From positions 74,517,501 to 74,581,500 of the forward strand of contig CM055095.1 in assembly GCA_029204225.1 (NCBI GenBank): DNA of 64,000 nucleotides, written 5' to 3'. This stretch comes from Diphasiastrum complanatum. Its lineage: Eukaryota > Streptophyta > Lycopodiopsida > Lycopodiales > Lycopodiaceae. The number at the start of each line of letters is the position of its first letter. Position 1 is the stretch's first letter. The position numbers were made by a program, and so were the translations under genes. Shown here piece by piece: positions 43,555 to 55,793 of this stretch. Under the pieces are notes generated by a model. The model was not told where the DNA came from and ran no database searches. It worked only from the letters and a program-made list of their open reading frames with translations.

Positions 43555-43735
43555 CTAAGGTTGTGTACTTTGTGAGATAGCCAATTGACATAGACAAGGT
43601 CATGGCCTTTTTTACTCTAAGGTTGTGTACTATGTGAGACAGCCAATTGACATAAGCAAGGTCGTGGCCTTTTGCCTCTAAGGTTGTGTACTTTGTAAGA
43701 CATCCAATTGGCATAGACAAGGTCGTGACCATGGT
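43555..43735. repeat. Three-copy tandem repeat, 61-62-bp period
   Basis: Units start CTAAGGTTGTGTACT at 43555, 43617 and 43678, each containing AGCCAATTGACATA and CAAGGTCGTGGCC variants. A minus-strand 101-codon frame here is a by-product. Confidence 0.9.
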
Positions 43736-43879
43736 GCTTTTCATGCTAACTACGAGCAAATTCTGCCTCTCGTGTGGTTACTAGGTTCAATGTGGGTAGA
43801 AGCACTTTTTAAAAGTACCTTAGCATTGTCACAAAAATTTTATCGACTGAGCCATCCATTTACTCAAAGTACGTTAGAA

Positions 43880-44302
43880 TTCCAATGGGAGCCTGACTTG
43901 AAAGAATCATCGGAAATTTCAAAAACATTACATCAATACCGAACATTTGTGAGGCCATAGATGGAATACACATTAAATTGTCACAAAAACCATAGTCAAA
44001 GTACATGTCTTATGAATATTACTCAAGACATTATTTCCATTTTATTCTATTGCAAGTTGTGTGATAGCAATCGGATTGTCTGGGACTATGTTGCGTAGCT
44101 CTTGGTGGTACACACAATGCATCACACTCCAAAGTCAGCTCCTGTTGATGAATAGGTCAGTGTTGAATGAGTCGTTGGTAGTAGGAGTAGAGAAACCAAC
44201 TCATAGTTGGGGACAACGCATACCCATCCAGACCATACCTTGTGAAACCCTTTTGTAGCCACTCAAACAGTTCAAAAGCGCAGATTCGATGAAGCATTAA
44301 GG
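43880..44302 (+). pseudogene. PIF/Harbinger transposase (HARBI1-like) remnant
   Basis: Readable in alternating frames: NICEAIDGIHIKLSQKP (first catalytic Asp in the A-I-D-G-[IT]-H-I motif), GGTHNASHSKVSSLLMNRS (the G-x-x-H-D/N-S region), VGDNAYPSRPYLVKPF (the conserved L-[GV]-D-x-[AG]-Y-P block carrying the second Asp) and RRFDEALR at the right end. Those four blocks in order are characteristic of the DDE nuclease of PIF/Harbinger transposons. Stops and frameshifts make it dead. It ends exactly where copia E begins. Confidence 0.7.
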
Positions 44303-44430
44303 TGTTGGAACTAAGCATCACTCCAACTCACCAGAATTCGAATCATCAAAACACGAATCATTCGAGTTCGTCTCAATTCCTAAGCACCAGTACACTATGT
44401 AAATACGAACTCTCTCTCTCTACAACAGCA
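44303..44430 (+). repeat. Copia E 5' LTR (left part)
   Basis: TGTTGGAACTAAGCATC... aligns with the 3' LTR start at 50725. Its (CT)n tract is only 12 bp (44410-44421). Similarity ends soon after CTACAACAGCA, and the rest of the LTR and the primer-binding site are absent. Confidence 0.85.
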
Positions 44431-44522
44431 CTAGAGCCATTGTTCCAAACTACTATTAGTATTCGAAACTGTTTTACTATACTTAGATCATTCATATGGA
44501 AGGAACATTTTCATAAATCTGC

Positions 44523-45233
44523 TTGATCATACTCATAGAAAAAGAACTTTGGGGATACGTCAACGGTTCAATAGCCAAGCAGGCTGAACCTGACATGCTG
44601 ACCACCTGGAAAGCTAAGGATGGCAAAGCTCTTGCCATTGTATCTCTGAATCTCAAAGATTCACAAATAGCTCACGTAGCTAATTGTTCCAGCTCCAAAG
44701 AGGCATGGGACATTCTTACTGGTCTATGCGAAACAACAGATGTATCGACTCGTCTCTTTTTTAGGAAGAAGTTCATGTCACTCAAGATGAGTGAAGCAAC
44801 CTTAGTCACTGATCATCTGAACGAATTCAAACAACTACTCAATCAGTTAGCTGCAGTAGGTTCGCCAGTATTAGACGAAGATGCTAACATGTCTCTTCTG
44901 TCCAGTCTTCCTCCCTCTTACGACAATCTAGTATTGCTACTGAGCAATGCTCCTGACTTGTCTCTATAAAAGGTGACAACAAGTTTATTACAGGAAGAAG
45001 TAAGAAGGAAATGCTTATCCACATCAAATTCGAAGACAGACGCTCTCTATTCGAATAAGCAACAGCTCCAGAAGAAGAAATCTTCAAAGGACAAGAAAAC
45101 AAAAGCTGAGCAAACTGATTCAGCAATCACAACAGCACAATTGACAGCATCAAAAGCCCAGGACCAGACTCTTCTGCAAGTACTGCAAGAGAACCAATCA
45201 CGACATCAAGGATTGTCGAGTTCTCAGGCATAA
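44523..45233 (+). pseudogene. Copia E gag
   Basis: Lacks the start. IEKELWGYVNG, EAWDILTGLCE, MSLLSSLPPSYDNLV and, after a stop at 44967-44969, VTTSLLQEEVRRK follow in order. The zinc-knuckle region is present but frameshifted near 45180 (the other frame gives RLFCKYCKRTNHD-like residues). Confidence 0.8.
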
Positions 45234-45249
45234 CGAAGCAAAGAAGAAG

Positions 45250-46578
45250 ATGCAGCATGATGGGGGATCTGATTCTACCATAACCTCTCTCGAAGGCCCA
45301 CCACTGCTAATGATACAAGATGAACCCATTAGAGGAGCCATGGATTGGTACCTCGATATTGGTGCTTCTCAGCACATGACTTCATATAAGTCCTTATTCG
45401 AAGACCTCACACCAGCAGATTCGAAGTATGTCTACTTCAGTGACTCAAGTACACTGCAGATTGAAGGCAAAGGATCCATTCGCCTTTATCTTCGAAATGG
45501 TAAATTGACCTTGCTCAAGAATGTACTATACGTACCCAAATTGAGCAAAAATTTATTGTCAGTTAGCAAGCTCACTGATCAGGGCTGTAGAGCCTTGTTC
45601 AATTCAAAGCAATGTACCATTTTCGACAAGAACGATAAAGAAATCTTCTCTAGAAACAAAGACGAAAATTTGTACATTATGGGTCACGAATATGCACTTT
45701 TTACTAATGTGAGTACTTCAAATGCCCAATTATGGCATCAAAGATTAGGACACTTAAACATGAGATCAATCTTGTATATGCATCATAATAGTATGGTCAA
45801 GGATTTAAACTTTATTGTTGCCTCCACTAACATTTGACATGTCTATGAAATGTGCCTAGTAGGCAAACAACCTAGATCAAGATTCCCAAGGGGACAAGCC
45901 ACTAGAGCTAAGTCCATTCTAGAATTGATACATAGTGATCTATGTGGCCCTATGAGTACTCCCTCTTTGGGCTCAGCACTATATTTTATCACTTTTATCG
46001 ATGATTATTCGATATTTACCAGCATTATGTTCATTAAGAACAAATCTGAGGCATTCAACTGTCTCAAGGACTTCAAACAGTTCGTTGAGACACAATCTGG
46101 CCAACGACTCAAGACCCTTCGTACAGACAATGGTGGAGAGTTCCTGTCAGATGAAATGTCCGACTATCTGGCATCATTCGGCATTCATCATCAGTTCACC
46201 ACCAGCTACACACCACAACAGAATGGAGTAGCCAAAAGGAAGAACCAAACATTACTAAATGCAGCACGATCAATGATGTCAAATGCTCAGCTCACCAAGA
46301 AGTTTTGTGCTGAAGTTGTTTCAACAGCTTTCTATTTGCAGAACTATTCAAGTACCAAAGCAGTCAACTTAAAGACTCTCTTCGAAGCTTTCTATGGCTA
46401 CAAACCGAGTCTAAGATACCTTCGAGTGTTTGGTTGTCTTTGCTATGTACACATTCTCTTTGATCTGAGAAAGAAGCTTGACCTTGTCAGCTGTAGGAGT
46501 ATCTTCATTGGATACTCGACATCACACAAAGCATATCGAATTTTTGATGTTGAGTCAAGTCAAAACTCAGTTAGTTGA
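45250..46578 (+). pseudogene. Copia E protease and integrase
   Basis: Protease motif WYLDIGASQHMTS, in which the usual D-[ST]-G-A is D-I-G-A. QLWHQRLGHLNMRSI, then a stop near 45838, then EMCLVGKQPRS form the zinc-binding region. The core has HSDLCGPMST, FIDDYS, LRTDNGGEFLS and NGVAKRKNQT. The C-terminus includes RVFGCLCYVHI and SIFIGYSTSHKAYRIFD. Catalytic D, D and E are visible; two stops kill it. Confidence 0.85.
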
Positions 46579-47810
46579 GATGTTGTCTTCCTTGAAGATA
46601 AATTCTTCGACTTCAAGCAGAAGCAACCAATGCAAGAGTTCATTCCAACAACTCCCATCACCATCGACAGGCCTCGACCTACGACTGTTTTGACAAACAC
46701 CAAAAATATCTCTGTCGCACAACAAGGAGATTCATCATCACAGCAACCAACTATTATTCGAAGATCTGCACGACATCAATAAGAACCTGATAGCTTCACC
46801 CCTCAAGCATTCATCAGCAACGATGAATCTACTTTAGTAACAGAAGCATTGTCAAGTTCAAATGCAGACAACTAGCGTTCTGTCATGCATGCTGAGTACA
46901 ATTCATTGATGAAGAACAAGACCTGGCATCTTGTCGAAGCTCCTATAGATGCAAAGATCATCGACACTAAGTGGATCTTCAAGTTGAAGCTCAATCCAGA
47001 TGGTTCGACAGCCAGATGGAAAGCTTGTCTAGTCGTCAAAGGTTACGAAGAAACCTATGAGATTTACTACACTGAGACATATAGTCCAGTCGTAAGGCTT
47101 CAATCAATTCGATCTTTATTCAGCTTTGCAGCCGCCGAAGATTTGTAAGTTCACCATATGGATGTCCAGACAGCTTTCTGAACAAATATATACAAAGAGA
47201 CATCTACATCTATCAACCTAAAGGTTACGTCCTTCAAGGCCAAGAACACAAAGTATGTAAGTTGTAGAAAGCTCTCTACAGGCTAAATCAAGCTCCAAGG
47301 GTCTGGTTTGATGCAGCATGACTTCATCTCGAACTCTGCTAACTCTAATGTTTATCTCAAACACAGAGGCTCAAGCTATGTCATAATAGCTCTATATGTT
47401 GATGACTCACTGATCATCAGCAATTTGAATAAGTTGCTTCATGAGACGAAGACTCTTTTGTCAAAGGAATTCAAAATGACTGATTCAGGCCATGTGCACT
47501 ACCTTCTGGGAATCGAGATAACAAGAGACGGAGCAAAGAGAAGTATCACATTAAGTCAAGAAGGGTATCTAACCAGTGTACTCTACAGGTATGGCATGGA
47601 AAACTACAAGTCAATAGACTTGCCTATAGACCCAGGATTCAAACTGTCAAAGGATATGTGTCTGAAGACTGATGCAAAGAAGAAACAGGTGTTCAACTAC
47701 CCCTATTAGTCGATAGTCGGATCGATCATGTATGCCATGGTCTGCACTAGACCTGATCTGCACTAGACTTGGTCTAGCATTTACAGTCAGCACATTGTCA
47801 CAGTTTATGT
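46579..47810 (+). pseudogene. Copia E reverse transcriptase
   Basis: Linker with stops (to 46880), then IIDTKWIFKLKLNPDGSTAR, YSPVVRLQSIRSLFSFAA, a frameshifted stretch at 47150-47310, then LYVDDSLIISN (YVDD intact), HYLLGIEITRD, MYAMVCTRPDL. It is cut off near 47815 at the copia F insertion, within LSQFMS. Confidence 0.85.
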
Positions 47811-47829
47811 CAATCCTGGCCTATCTCTG

Positions 47830-49012
47830 TCAAAAATAGGTTAGATAATCGTAGCGGAAACTTCCTACTTCCAGTGCATGACTACGCCTATCAAAAATTG
47901 AACAAAGCAGTAGTGATGGGAATCACGTTCAATCTTTAGCAACTAACTTTGAAATCGCTAGATACTAAGTGATTACGTAGCCAAACATGAAGTATTGAAT
48001 TCTTAGACAATTTTATCAGTTACAAAGGAAATACAGAGATGCATGCATTCTGACATGTACTGAATGCAATAAAAGATAGTATTGATTCAAAAAAACAAAA
48101 TCAGATGCTAATGAGCGCAAAACATTAGCGGATAGAAACCGCGAACTGTAAGTTGTCTCTGAGTAACTGAGGATAAGTTTGATAATAAGCAACTATGCTA
48201 ATAAGCAATAACGCAATATCAACTCTAAAATATAACTCTAAAGACTGAGCTAGAATGCTCAAGAGAGTTCAAGCTTGAAAGCTTGATAAAGAGCTAACTT
48301 GCAATACTTGCTGATATTAAACTGCTTACATTGAAACTGTATGAATATGATCAACTATTTATACTAAGAAATTAGGTCGTCAATTGCGATTGCCAGTTGG
48401 CTGGTATCCGTTGGCATCCATCCAATTCCTTGTCATTGATTGTTGATAAGTGGCGAAATTTTCGTAAACATTCTGTCTGCAAAAATGAACCAAACTGTCA
48501 CTTTTGCAAAAATGAACTAAAACAGCCACAGGTGACACTGTCACAAAGGGCGACAATATCGGGATTTTGCGAGGGAAAAAAATGACAGTGCCTTAAAAAC
48601 TAACTTAGGGTTGCCCTACACTTTGCCAGAGTCATTTTCTTAACTTTTGAGGCTCTTTGGAGAAAGCGAGAAGTGCGACATTTTGTCAAGTGAAAAATGC
48701 GACTGCATATTTGCTCGCAAATCTTGATAGGCAAAAAATGCAAAAGCCGCTGCATTTTTACACGAGGTTTCTGATAGGCAATAGTTTCACAAAAAAAAAT
48801 GAAAAATTGAAACAACACTAAGGTAAAACTTCGTGTATTTCTTGACAGACGAGAAAGCCGAAGTGAGAGAAAAATGAAATGCGACACTATGGTAAAACTC
48901 CATGTAATTCTGCAGATTGTGTAAAAACACGAAAAAATTTGCAGAACTGGATAAACTACGAATGAAGATTAAAATCGATTAGTCGATTGGTAAGAAGGAG
49001 AATAATCCAATA
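47830..49012 (-). repeat. Copia F 3' LTR
   Basis: Starts (minus) TATTGGATTATTCTCC after AAGGGGGAG, so the first TG is mutated to TA. Shares its second half with the copia C LTR (AAGCTTTCAAGCTTGAAC, GCATTCTAGCT and others). The end near 47830 is not clean. Confidence 0.75.
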
Positions 49013-49019
49013 CTCCCCC

Positions 49020-49290
49020 TTAATCTGAATCCTTGAATGCCTTGACCTTCAAACTTAGTTCTACACAGAATCTTCTGTGCGTATCCAAACTTAATGCTTT
49101 GGTAAAAATATCAGCTGTCATATCTTGCGTTCTACAGTATTGCAATCTAACCTCTTCGTTGAGAACTTTGCTTCTGACAAAATGATGCTTCAGTTCAATG
49201 TGCTTAGTCCTAGAATGAAATCTAGGGTTGGCTGATAAAGCGATGGCACTTTGATTATCACAAAATAATGTCGTCGGAGCGCACTCTACG
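49020..49290 (-). pseudogene. Copia F RNase H C-terminus
   Basis: Open minus-strand reading: APTTLFCDNQSAIALSANPR, HSRTKHIELKHHFVRSKVL and TADIFTKALSLDTHRRF, the D-N-Q-S and T-K-x-[LF]-[ST] blocks of copia RNase H. Fused directly to a truncated LTR at 49290/49291. Confidence 0.85.
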
Positions 49291-50149
49291 CTGTCTCTGA
49301 GTAACTGAGGATAAGTCTGATAATAAGCAACTATGTTGATAAGCAATAGCACAATAGCAACTTTAAAATATAACTCTAAAAATTGAGCTAGAATGCTCAA
49401 GAGAGTTCAAGCTTGAAAGAGCTAACTTGCAATACTTGTTGATATTAAACTGCTTATATTGAAACTATATGAATATGATCAGCTATGTATACTAAGAAAT
49501 TAGGTCATCAATTGTGTTTGCCAGTTGGCTGGTATCCGCTGGCATCCATCCAGTTCCTTGTCATTGATTGCTGATAAGCGGTGAAATTGGCCGTAAACGT
49601 TTTGTCTGCATAAATGAACCAAACTGTCACTTCTGCAAAAATGAACTAAAACAGCCACAGGCGACACTGTCGCAAAGGACGACAGTATCGAGATTTTGTG
49701 AAAAAAGAAAGAAAGCGAGAGTGCCTTAAAAATTGATTTTGGATTGCCCTACTCTTTGCCAGAGTCATTTTCTTAACTTTTGAGGCTCTTTGGAGAAAGC
49801 GAAAAGTGCGACATTCTGTCAAGTGAAAAATGCAACTCTGCATATTTGCTCGCAAATCCTGATAGGCGAAAACTGCAAAAGCAACACTACATTTTTACAC
49901 GAGATTATTGAGAGGCGACAGCTTCGCAAAAAAAAATGAAAAACCGATGCGACATTAAGGTAAAACTCCGTGTATTTCTTGGCAGGCGAGAAAGCCAAAG
50001 TGAGAGAAAAATGAAATGCGACACTGTGGTAAAACTCCGTGTAATTTTGCAAACTGTGTAAAAACAACAAAAAATTCACAGAACTGGATAAACAACGGAT
50101 GAAGATTAAAATCGAATAGTCGATTGGTAAGAAGGAGAATAATCCAACA
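49291..50149 (-). repeat. Copia F 5' LTR (3' end deleted)
   Basis: Starts (minus) TGTTGGATTATTCTCC at 50149 and parallels the 3' LTR until ACTCAGAGACAG, where it joins RNase H sequence. Confidence 0.8.
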
Positions 50150-50711
50150 AGCTCTACTCAGAGTACTAAAATACATTCAAGCCATCAAGCACTGTGCTTT
50201 GTATTATAATGGAAACACGGAAGATGCCCCGACATTACTTACTTATTTTGACTCTGATTGGGCTGGTAATGTGGACACAAGAAAATCCACATCTGGCTAT
50301 CTTTGCTTTCTAGCAGGAGGACCCATTTTGTGGAATAGTCGAAAGCAGAAATGCATTTCTTTGTCCTCCACAAAATTAGAATATGTCGCAGCAACCTCTA
50401 CAGTTAAGAAAATTATCTGGCATAGAATATTGCTTCAGGATCTTATGATCTCTCAAATCAGTCCAACTATACTCTATTGCGACAATCAAAGTTGCATTGC
50501 TCTATCTCTGAACCCACGAACTCATTCTAGAACTAAGCACATTGAAGTCCAATTTCATTTTCTTAGAGAGAAAGTTCAGAATAAAGATGTCGAATTAAGT
50601 TATTGTCCTACTACCAATATGTTGGCTGATATCTTGACTAAGCCTCTGTCAAGAGAAAAGCATGTTGCATTATGTAGCTTGCTTAATTTCATTCAGGATC
50701 CTAGGAGTTAA
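50150..50711 (+). pseudogene. Copia E RNase H (downstream part)
   Basis: Open for about 185 codons: ALLRVLKYIQAIKHCALYYN, YFDSDWAGNVDTRKSTSGYL, LSSTKLEYVAATSTVKKIIW, LYCDNQSCIALSLNPRTHSR and NMLADILTKPLSREKH. The D, E, D catalytic residues of RNase H are in place. It is detached from RT by the copia F insertion. Confidence 0.85.
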
Positions 50712-50724
50712 GCTTAAGGGGGGG

Positions 50725-51380
<656 letters not shown>

Positions 51381-51432
51381 AAATCAGAGATATCCGAGAG
51401 AGTGAAAGCTATTCAAGAAATAGAGATAGTTA

Positions 51433-52242
51433 TGTTAAAAATATCACTTCCAACTTGATGTACCTTGTAGATCTCAAGTTAATTGATCTTGATAAGATCT
51501 CACACGTTTGGAGTCTATTCCCATGTGTGAAAGAATGTACATAAGTCACTTTTATAAAGTTAGATAGATTTTAGCTTGATCTACACTAGTGTGAAATTGA
51601 CCTTTGAGTACAATCTTGAAAATGGTCAAACTTTATGTAAATAGATTGGACTTTCATGTGAATGAGTTATTACTCACACATGTCAAGATACCTTTCACAC
51701 GTGTGGATAAGCTTCTAGAAGATAAGATAGGAAGATTCCATTAGATCCTATTTTATAGGGAATATTCCTATAAATGTGGAAGACTAGCTTTTTGTCTTCT
51801 AGCCAAAGAGAATAGTCAACTTTGGGAAATGAGCACATATGGCTCCCATTGGTGGATCTAGATGACTAGGCACTCTTCACACGTGTGAAGGCTTGCTAGA
51901 CAGTACACAAGCTCATGGATGTACTTGATCTATAAAGGGATCAACCAAATCAATGAGAAGTTGATGTGACATTGGCAAATTCTAGTCTTGCTTGTATTTT
52001 CCACATTTGTCATGATTTTTGATGATTGAGATGCATTTGTAAGCTTATGTACTTTACTCTCTGTAAACAGGCCGTACTGGTACTGTCCTCCACACGTGTG
52101 AGGCCGCTCATCCATGTTTTTAATCATTTGATCCATTGCTCTTGCTTAAATCCTAGTGTAAAGCATCTAGATCAAGATCTAACAAAACTCTTAATGATTG
52201 ATAAGTACAATCATAATTATCCTTTTTCTCTGAAAATTGACA
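51433..52242 (+). repeat. LTR of element G
   Basis: From TGTTAAAAATATC to AAAATTGACA, followed directly by a primer-binding site. TATA box TATAAAGG at 51931. Contains three exact CACACGTGTG palindromes (51696, 51878, 52091) and near copies (CACACGTTTG at 51501). No second LTR or coding region of G was found. Confidence 0.65.
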
Positions 52243-52254
52243 TGGTATCAGAGC
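52243..52254 (+). promoter_or_regulatory. Primer-binding site of element G
   Basis: TGGTATCAGAGC (then CAAG), right after LTR end GACA. Confidence 0.85.
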
Positions 52255-53285
52255 CAAGTCTAAGAGTGATCTAAATGATTTATAGTACTTGTGAAATCAT
52301 TGACAATGTGTTGTTTTTGAGTTCTAATTGAGAGGGCGAGTTCAAGGAGAGAGGTATCATCATTATTTACATCCACCAATAAAGCATAAGGTTTTACGTA
52401 AGCGAACACTTATCTACGCTTTTCCTAGGGCAAAACAAAAATATATATCTATGCTCTCTACAATTGTGACAACACCATGGACTCATCATCAACAAACGCT
52501 ACCATCCCAAAGATCCGTCACAGGCCCCCTGTTTGGTCGTGAGAGCAACCAAGTAGAAGCAACCAATCAACTCTAGAAGCTTCACCCCCAAGCCAAGGAA
52601 TAGGAAGCATGAAGGTAGAGTGAACCCCTGGCAATAAATCAATGATCACAATGAGGAGTAGGGCCTGCCGAAAATGGCCCTAACATGATCATATTAGCAT
52701 GCAAGTCTTGGTATCATTCCTTAAAAAATAGCAATCATTTTGGCAGTCCATTGCACCTTGATGGGCGACCATCTATCCTAATGGTAGGGCACCAAATTCT
52801 ACATACAAATCTATGGAAACAACAATCAAAATTGCTTGCAAAAGTGCGATGGTCAAGCATACAACCAGTCGTTGGCTAGCAGACCAAATGCCATTCCAAA
52901 ACCTGTGAAGAATGCATGTAGAAGTGCGATCTACCAACAAGTAGACAATTGTTGTCTTTTGGCAATGAAAACAATATATGTTTGAGTATCATACCTTGCG
53001 GATTGATAGAGAGCAATGTTGAAGTAGCGCCCAACTGTAGACACTTCATATGCTTCTTTAGAAGCACAACTTCTACTCCAATTAACAATTACCATCACAA
53101 ATGTGAGCTATACACATAAAGCATTCTAGCAAGCTTAAAACATTCACGTATAGGTGAGCACTATGCCAAAGATTTGATAGCAATCTTACCTTAGTTTGTA
53201 GCAATTCACCTTATGAATACTCTTCCAATTGCATCCACAAGTCTCCACTTTGCAATTACCAAGTCGAATCAGGTCGCAATAGAGA
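52255..53285. other. Element G internal remnant or unrelated DNA
   Basis: No coding motif recognised. Short frames at 52328-52576 and 52685-52879 (plus) and 53088-52876 (minus) match no family I know. Confidence 0.3.
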
Positions 53286-53418
<133 letters not shown>

Positions 53419-53649
53419 TGAATCATTTTTTCGATTTCGATTGCCTAAAAACTAACAGTGTTCAAAAATAAATAAAAGTCAAAAACTCGAAATTTTAAGT
53501 TTTTTCCACTTTCTTAATTTATCTATGAAATGTACTAGAATTAGTGAATTGACCATGTTGGAGTCAATTCAATCAGATATTGGTCAGCATATATGAGTTA
53601 ATATGATATTAACTAATTTTAGTAATTTTCAAGAATAGATAAATCGAGA

Positions 53650-54095
53650 TGGTCGAAGAAACTTCAAATCAAGCTGCAAATCCAGGTGCACCATTTTATA
53701 TGGTGATTTGTCAATAGTTGAGTACGGCGCTCAACGATATGAATAATCGTAGTCAGATGATAGACCAGAAAATGGAAGTTTTGTTAAATCAAGTCAAATT
53801 GATGTCTTCACCCAATCTCGGTTTTCAACCGGAGATCTATTCGAGAGAGAAGAAGGAAAAGAATTTTGAAGTCATCGAGGACTGGCTAGCTAAGTGGAGT
53901 AGTTACTTCAACCTGCACGGAGTTCCAGATGAGAAGAAAATTGAAAGCGTCATGATGTTCTTACGCGGCAAAGCATCATCGTGGTGGCAAGATTTACCGG
54001 TGAAGCCAACTACTTGGGATGCTTTTGTGGAAGTTTTCGAGAAAGCTTCCGTAATTGCGGATGATGTTGACTACTACAAAAAATGTGGACAGTGT
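53650..54095 (+). pseudogene. Gypsy H gag N-terminal domain
   Basis: VEETSNQAANPGAPFYM, a stop at 53716, then MNNRSQMIDQKMEVLLNQ (coiled coil) and WLAKWSSYFNLHGVPDEKKI, MMFLRGKASSWWQDL, TWDAFVEVF: the gypsy gag order W-x-x-x-[WF]-x-x-[YF]-F...A-x-x-[FL]-L-x-G-x-A-x-x-W-W...W-x-x-F. The sequence ends at the deletion junction. Confidence 0.75.
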
Positions 54096-55470
54096 TGAGT
54101 CAGGAACACAGGGAACTCAATTAACTAAGAAAGATAAGAACATTGTGGAACAATTCACCATTCGAGATAAATTGTTATTTCAGAATGGAAAAGTTTGTGT
54201 ACCTGGTGATGATGAGCTCAAACATAAGATTTTGTTTGAATGTCATGACATAACCTGTGCAGGACATCCCGGTATAAACAGGTTTCTGGACTTGGTTAAA
54301 AGAAAATTTTATTAGCCAAAGCTCAAGCCATATGTCGAGTCATATGTTGTTAAATGCAAGCCCTGTCAACTAGCAAAGGTTGGATGGCATAAGGCTAGTG
54401 GTTTGTTGCATCCGTTAGATATCCTTGATAAGAGATGAGAAAGCATATCTATGGATTTTCTGTTGGACCTCTGACGACACAACGACAAAATGATTTTATT
54501 TGGATTGTAGTGGATCGGCTAACTAAGTTAGCCGCTTTCATACCCGTAAAGTCAATTATAAAGGCTTCTGAATTAGCCCAGATCTTTGTTGAAAGATTAT
54601 TTCGATTGTATGGTCTACCTAGTGACATTGTTAGTGATAGAGATCCCAAGTTCACTGGTCACTTTTGGTCAGCAGTATTCCATAAACTTGAAAATTCCTT
54701 GAGTTTAAATTCTTTAGATCATCCTGAATCAGATGGCCAGACAGAAATGACCAATCAAACTATGAAAGATATTTTGAGGACATATGTTTCTCATAGGCAA
54801 TCTCATTAGAAAGATTAGCTCCCACTGGTTGAGTTTGCATATAATAGTAGAAAACATTCTGCTACAGGTTACAGTCCTTTTATGCTTATGTACGATTTTC
54901 AACCTAGATCTCCAATAAATGTTGAGACTAAGTCTGTTAAGATCCAAAAAGTTGTTGATTTACTGCATGATATGCAAGAGATGTTGCAAGTGGCTAAGGA
55001 TAGTATCCGAAGTGCTCAAGATAGAAATGAGCACTATGCCGATCTTAAGAGATCTCCAAGAGATTTTAAAGTTGATGACTGGGTATATCTTAGGATTTCA
55101 AAAGATTCTAAGACTTTACGTACAGGAAAGCATTATAAATTGTCTACCCGTTATTGTGGACCATTCAGGATTGTACGTAGAATTGGTTCTTTGGCATATG
55201 AACTTGATCTTGAAGGAAAATCGACTGCACACCCAATTTTTCATGTAAATCGTTAAAAACTAAGTTTACATGAAGGTGATATAGTTGGATCGGACAAGGA
55301 TTTATCCCATTTGGAAGACTTATCGCTTAGTGTACCTTTGGAACCTGAGAAAGTGCTCAGAACCAAAGATAAACAATTGAGAATTGAATCCCTCCAAAAC
55401 TTGTGTTCTACACTTTCCCACACTTTCCAAAAGTGTTTATTCAAATGCTTTAGTTTATTCAAACTCTAAG
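54096..55470 (+). pseudogene. Gypsy H integrase
   Basis: Zinc-binding region HDITCAGHPGINRFLDLVKR then CKPCQLAK (H-H-C-C). The core is WIVVDRLTKLAAFIPVK, LPSDIVSDRDPKFTGHFW and HPESDGQTEMTNQTMKDIL, with D, D and E in place. The C-terminal GPF module is YKLSTRYCGPFRIVRRIG, LAYELDL and HPIFHVNR. Stops at 54313, 54436 and 54808 and a frame switch break it. Confidence 0.85.
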
Positions 55471-55793
55471 TCTAATATAAAATTGGACTCAAATGCCATA
55501 AACAAATGTAGCAATTTTGTCTAAACTAGTTGAAATCTCTCACACATATGACTGTTTGTTCAAGATCTGACTAAAACAGTGATTTTTTAATCATTTTCCA
55601 TCAAAAATTGCTTCTTGAATATACTTTTCTTTTTCCTCATCTGATGACTTTCTTGACTTTTGCTCATTATGGTTTTTTTCTTTTTTCTTTTTCTTTTTTA
55701 ATATTGTCTTTTCCAAAAAAAAAAAAATCAACAAGTAATGAAAAACAACAAAATTGTAGATCAAAATAAAAATAAAAATGAGTAACTCTTCAA
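55471..55793. other. Junction between convergent gypsy remnants
   Basis: AT-rich, with runs of T and A (55670-55730). No feature identified. Confidence 0.4.

Larger units (their letters stand above)
47830..50149 (-). mobile_element. Copia F, minus-strand deletion derivative nested in E
   Basis: On the minus strand: partial 5' LTR (50149-49291), the last part of RNase H (49290-49020), polypurine tract AAGGGGGAG, 3' LTR (49012 to about 47830). Everything from primer-binding site to RT is missing. The two LTR copies match along most of their length with many differences, so the insertion is old. Host sequence (element E RNase H) resumes at 50150. Confidence 0.8.
53650..55470 (+). mobile_element. 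Ty3/gypsy remnant H (gag plus integrase)
   Basis: Gag is joined directly to integrase at about 54095; protease, RT and RNase H are deleted. No LTRs were recognised. It converges tail-to-tail with gypsy I on the other strand. Confidence 0.75.

Noticed and set aside
43454-43759. 101-codon minus-strand gene
   Set aside because: It is the translation of the 61-62-bp tandem repeat.
52328-52576. Element G gag
   Set aside because: Position after the primer-binding site is right, but no gag motif, zinc knuckle or continuation was found.
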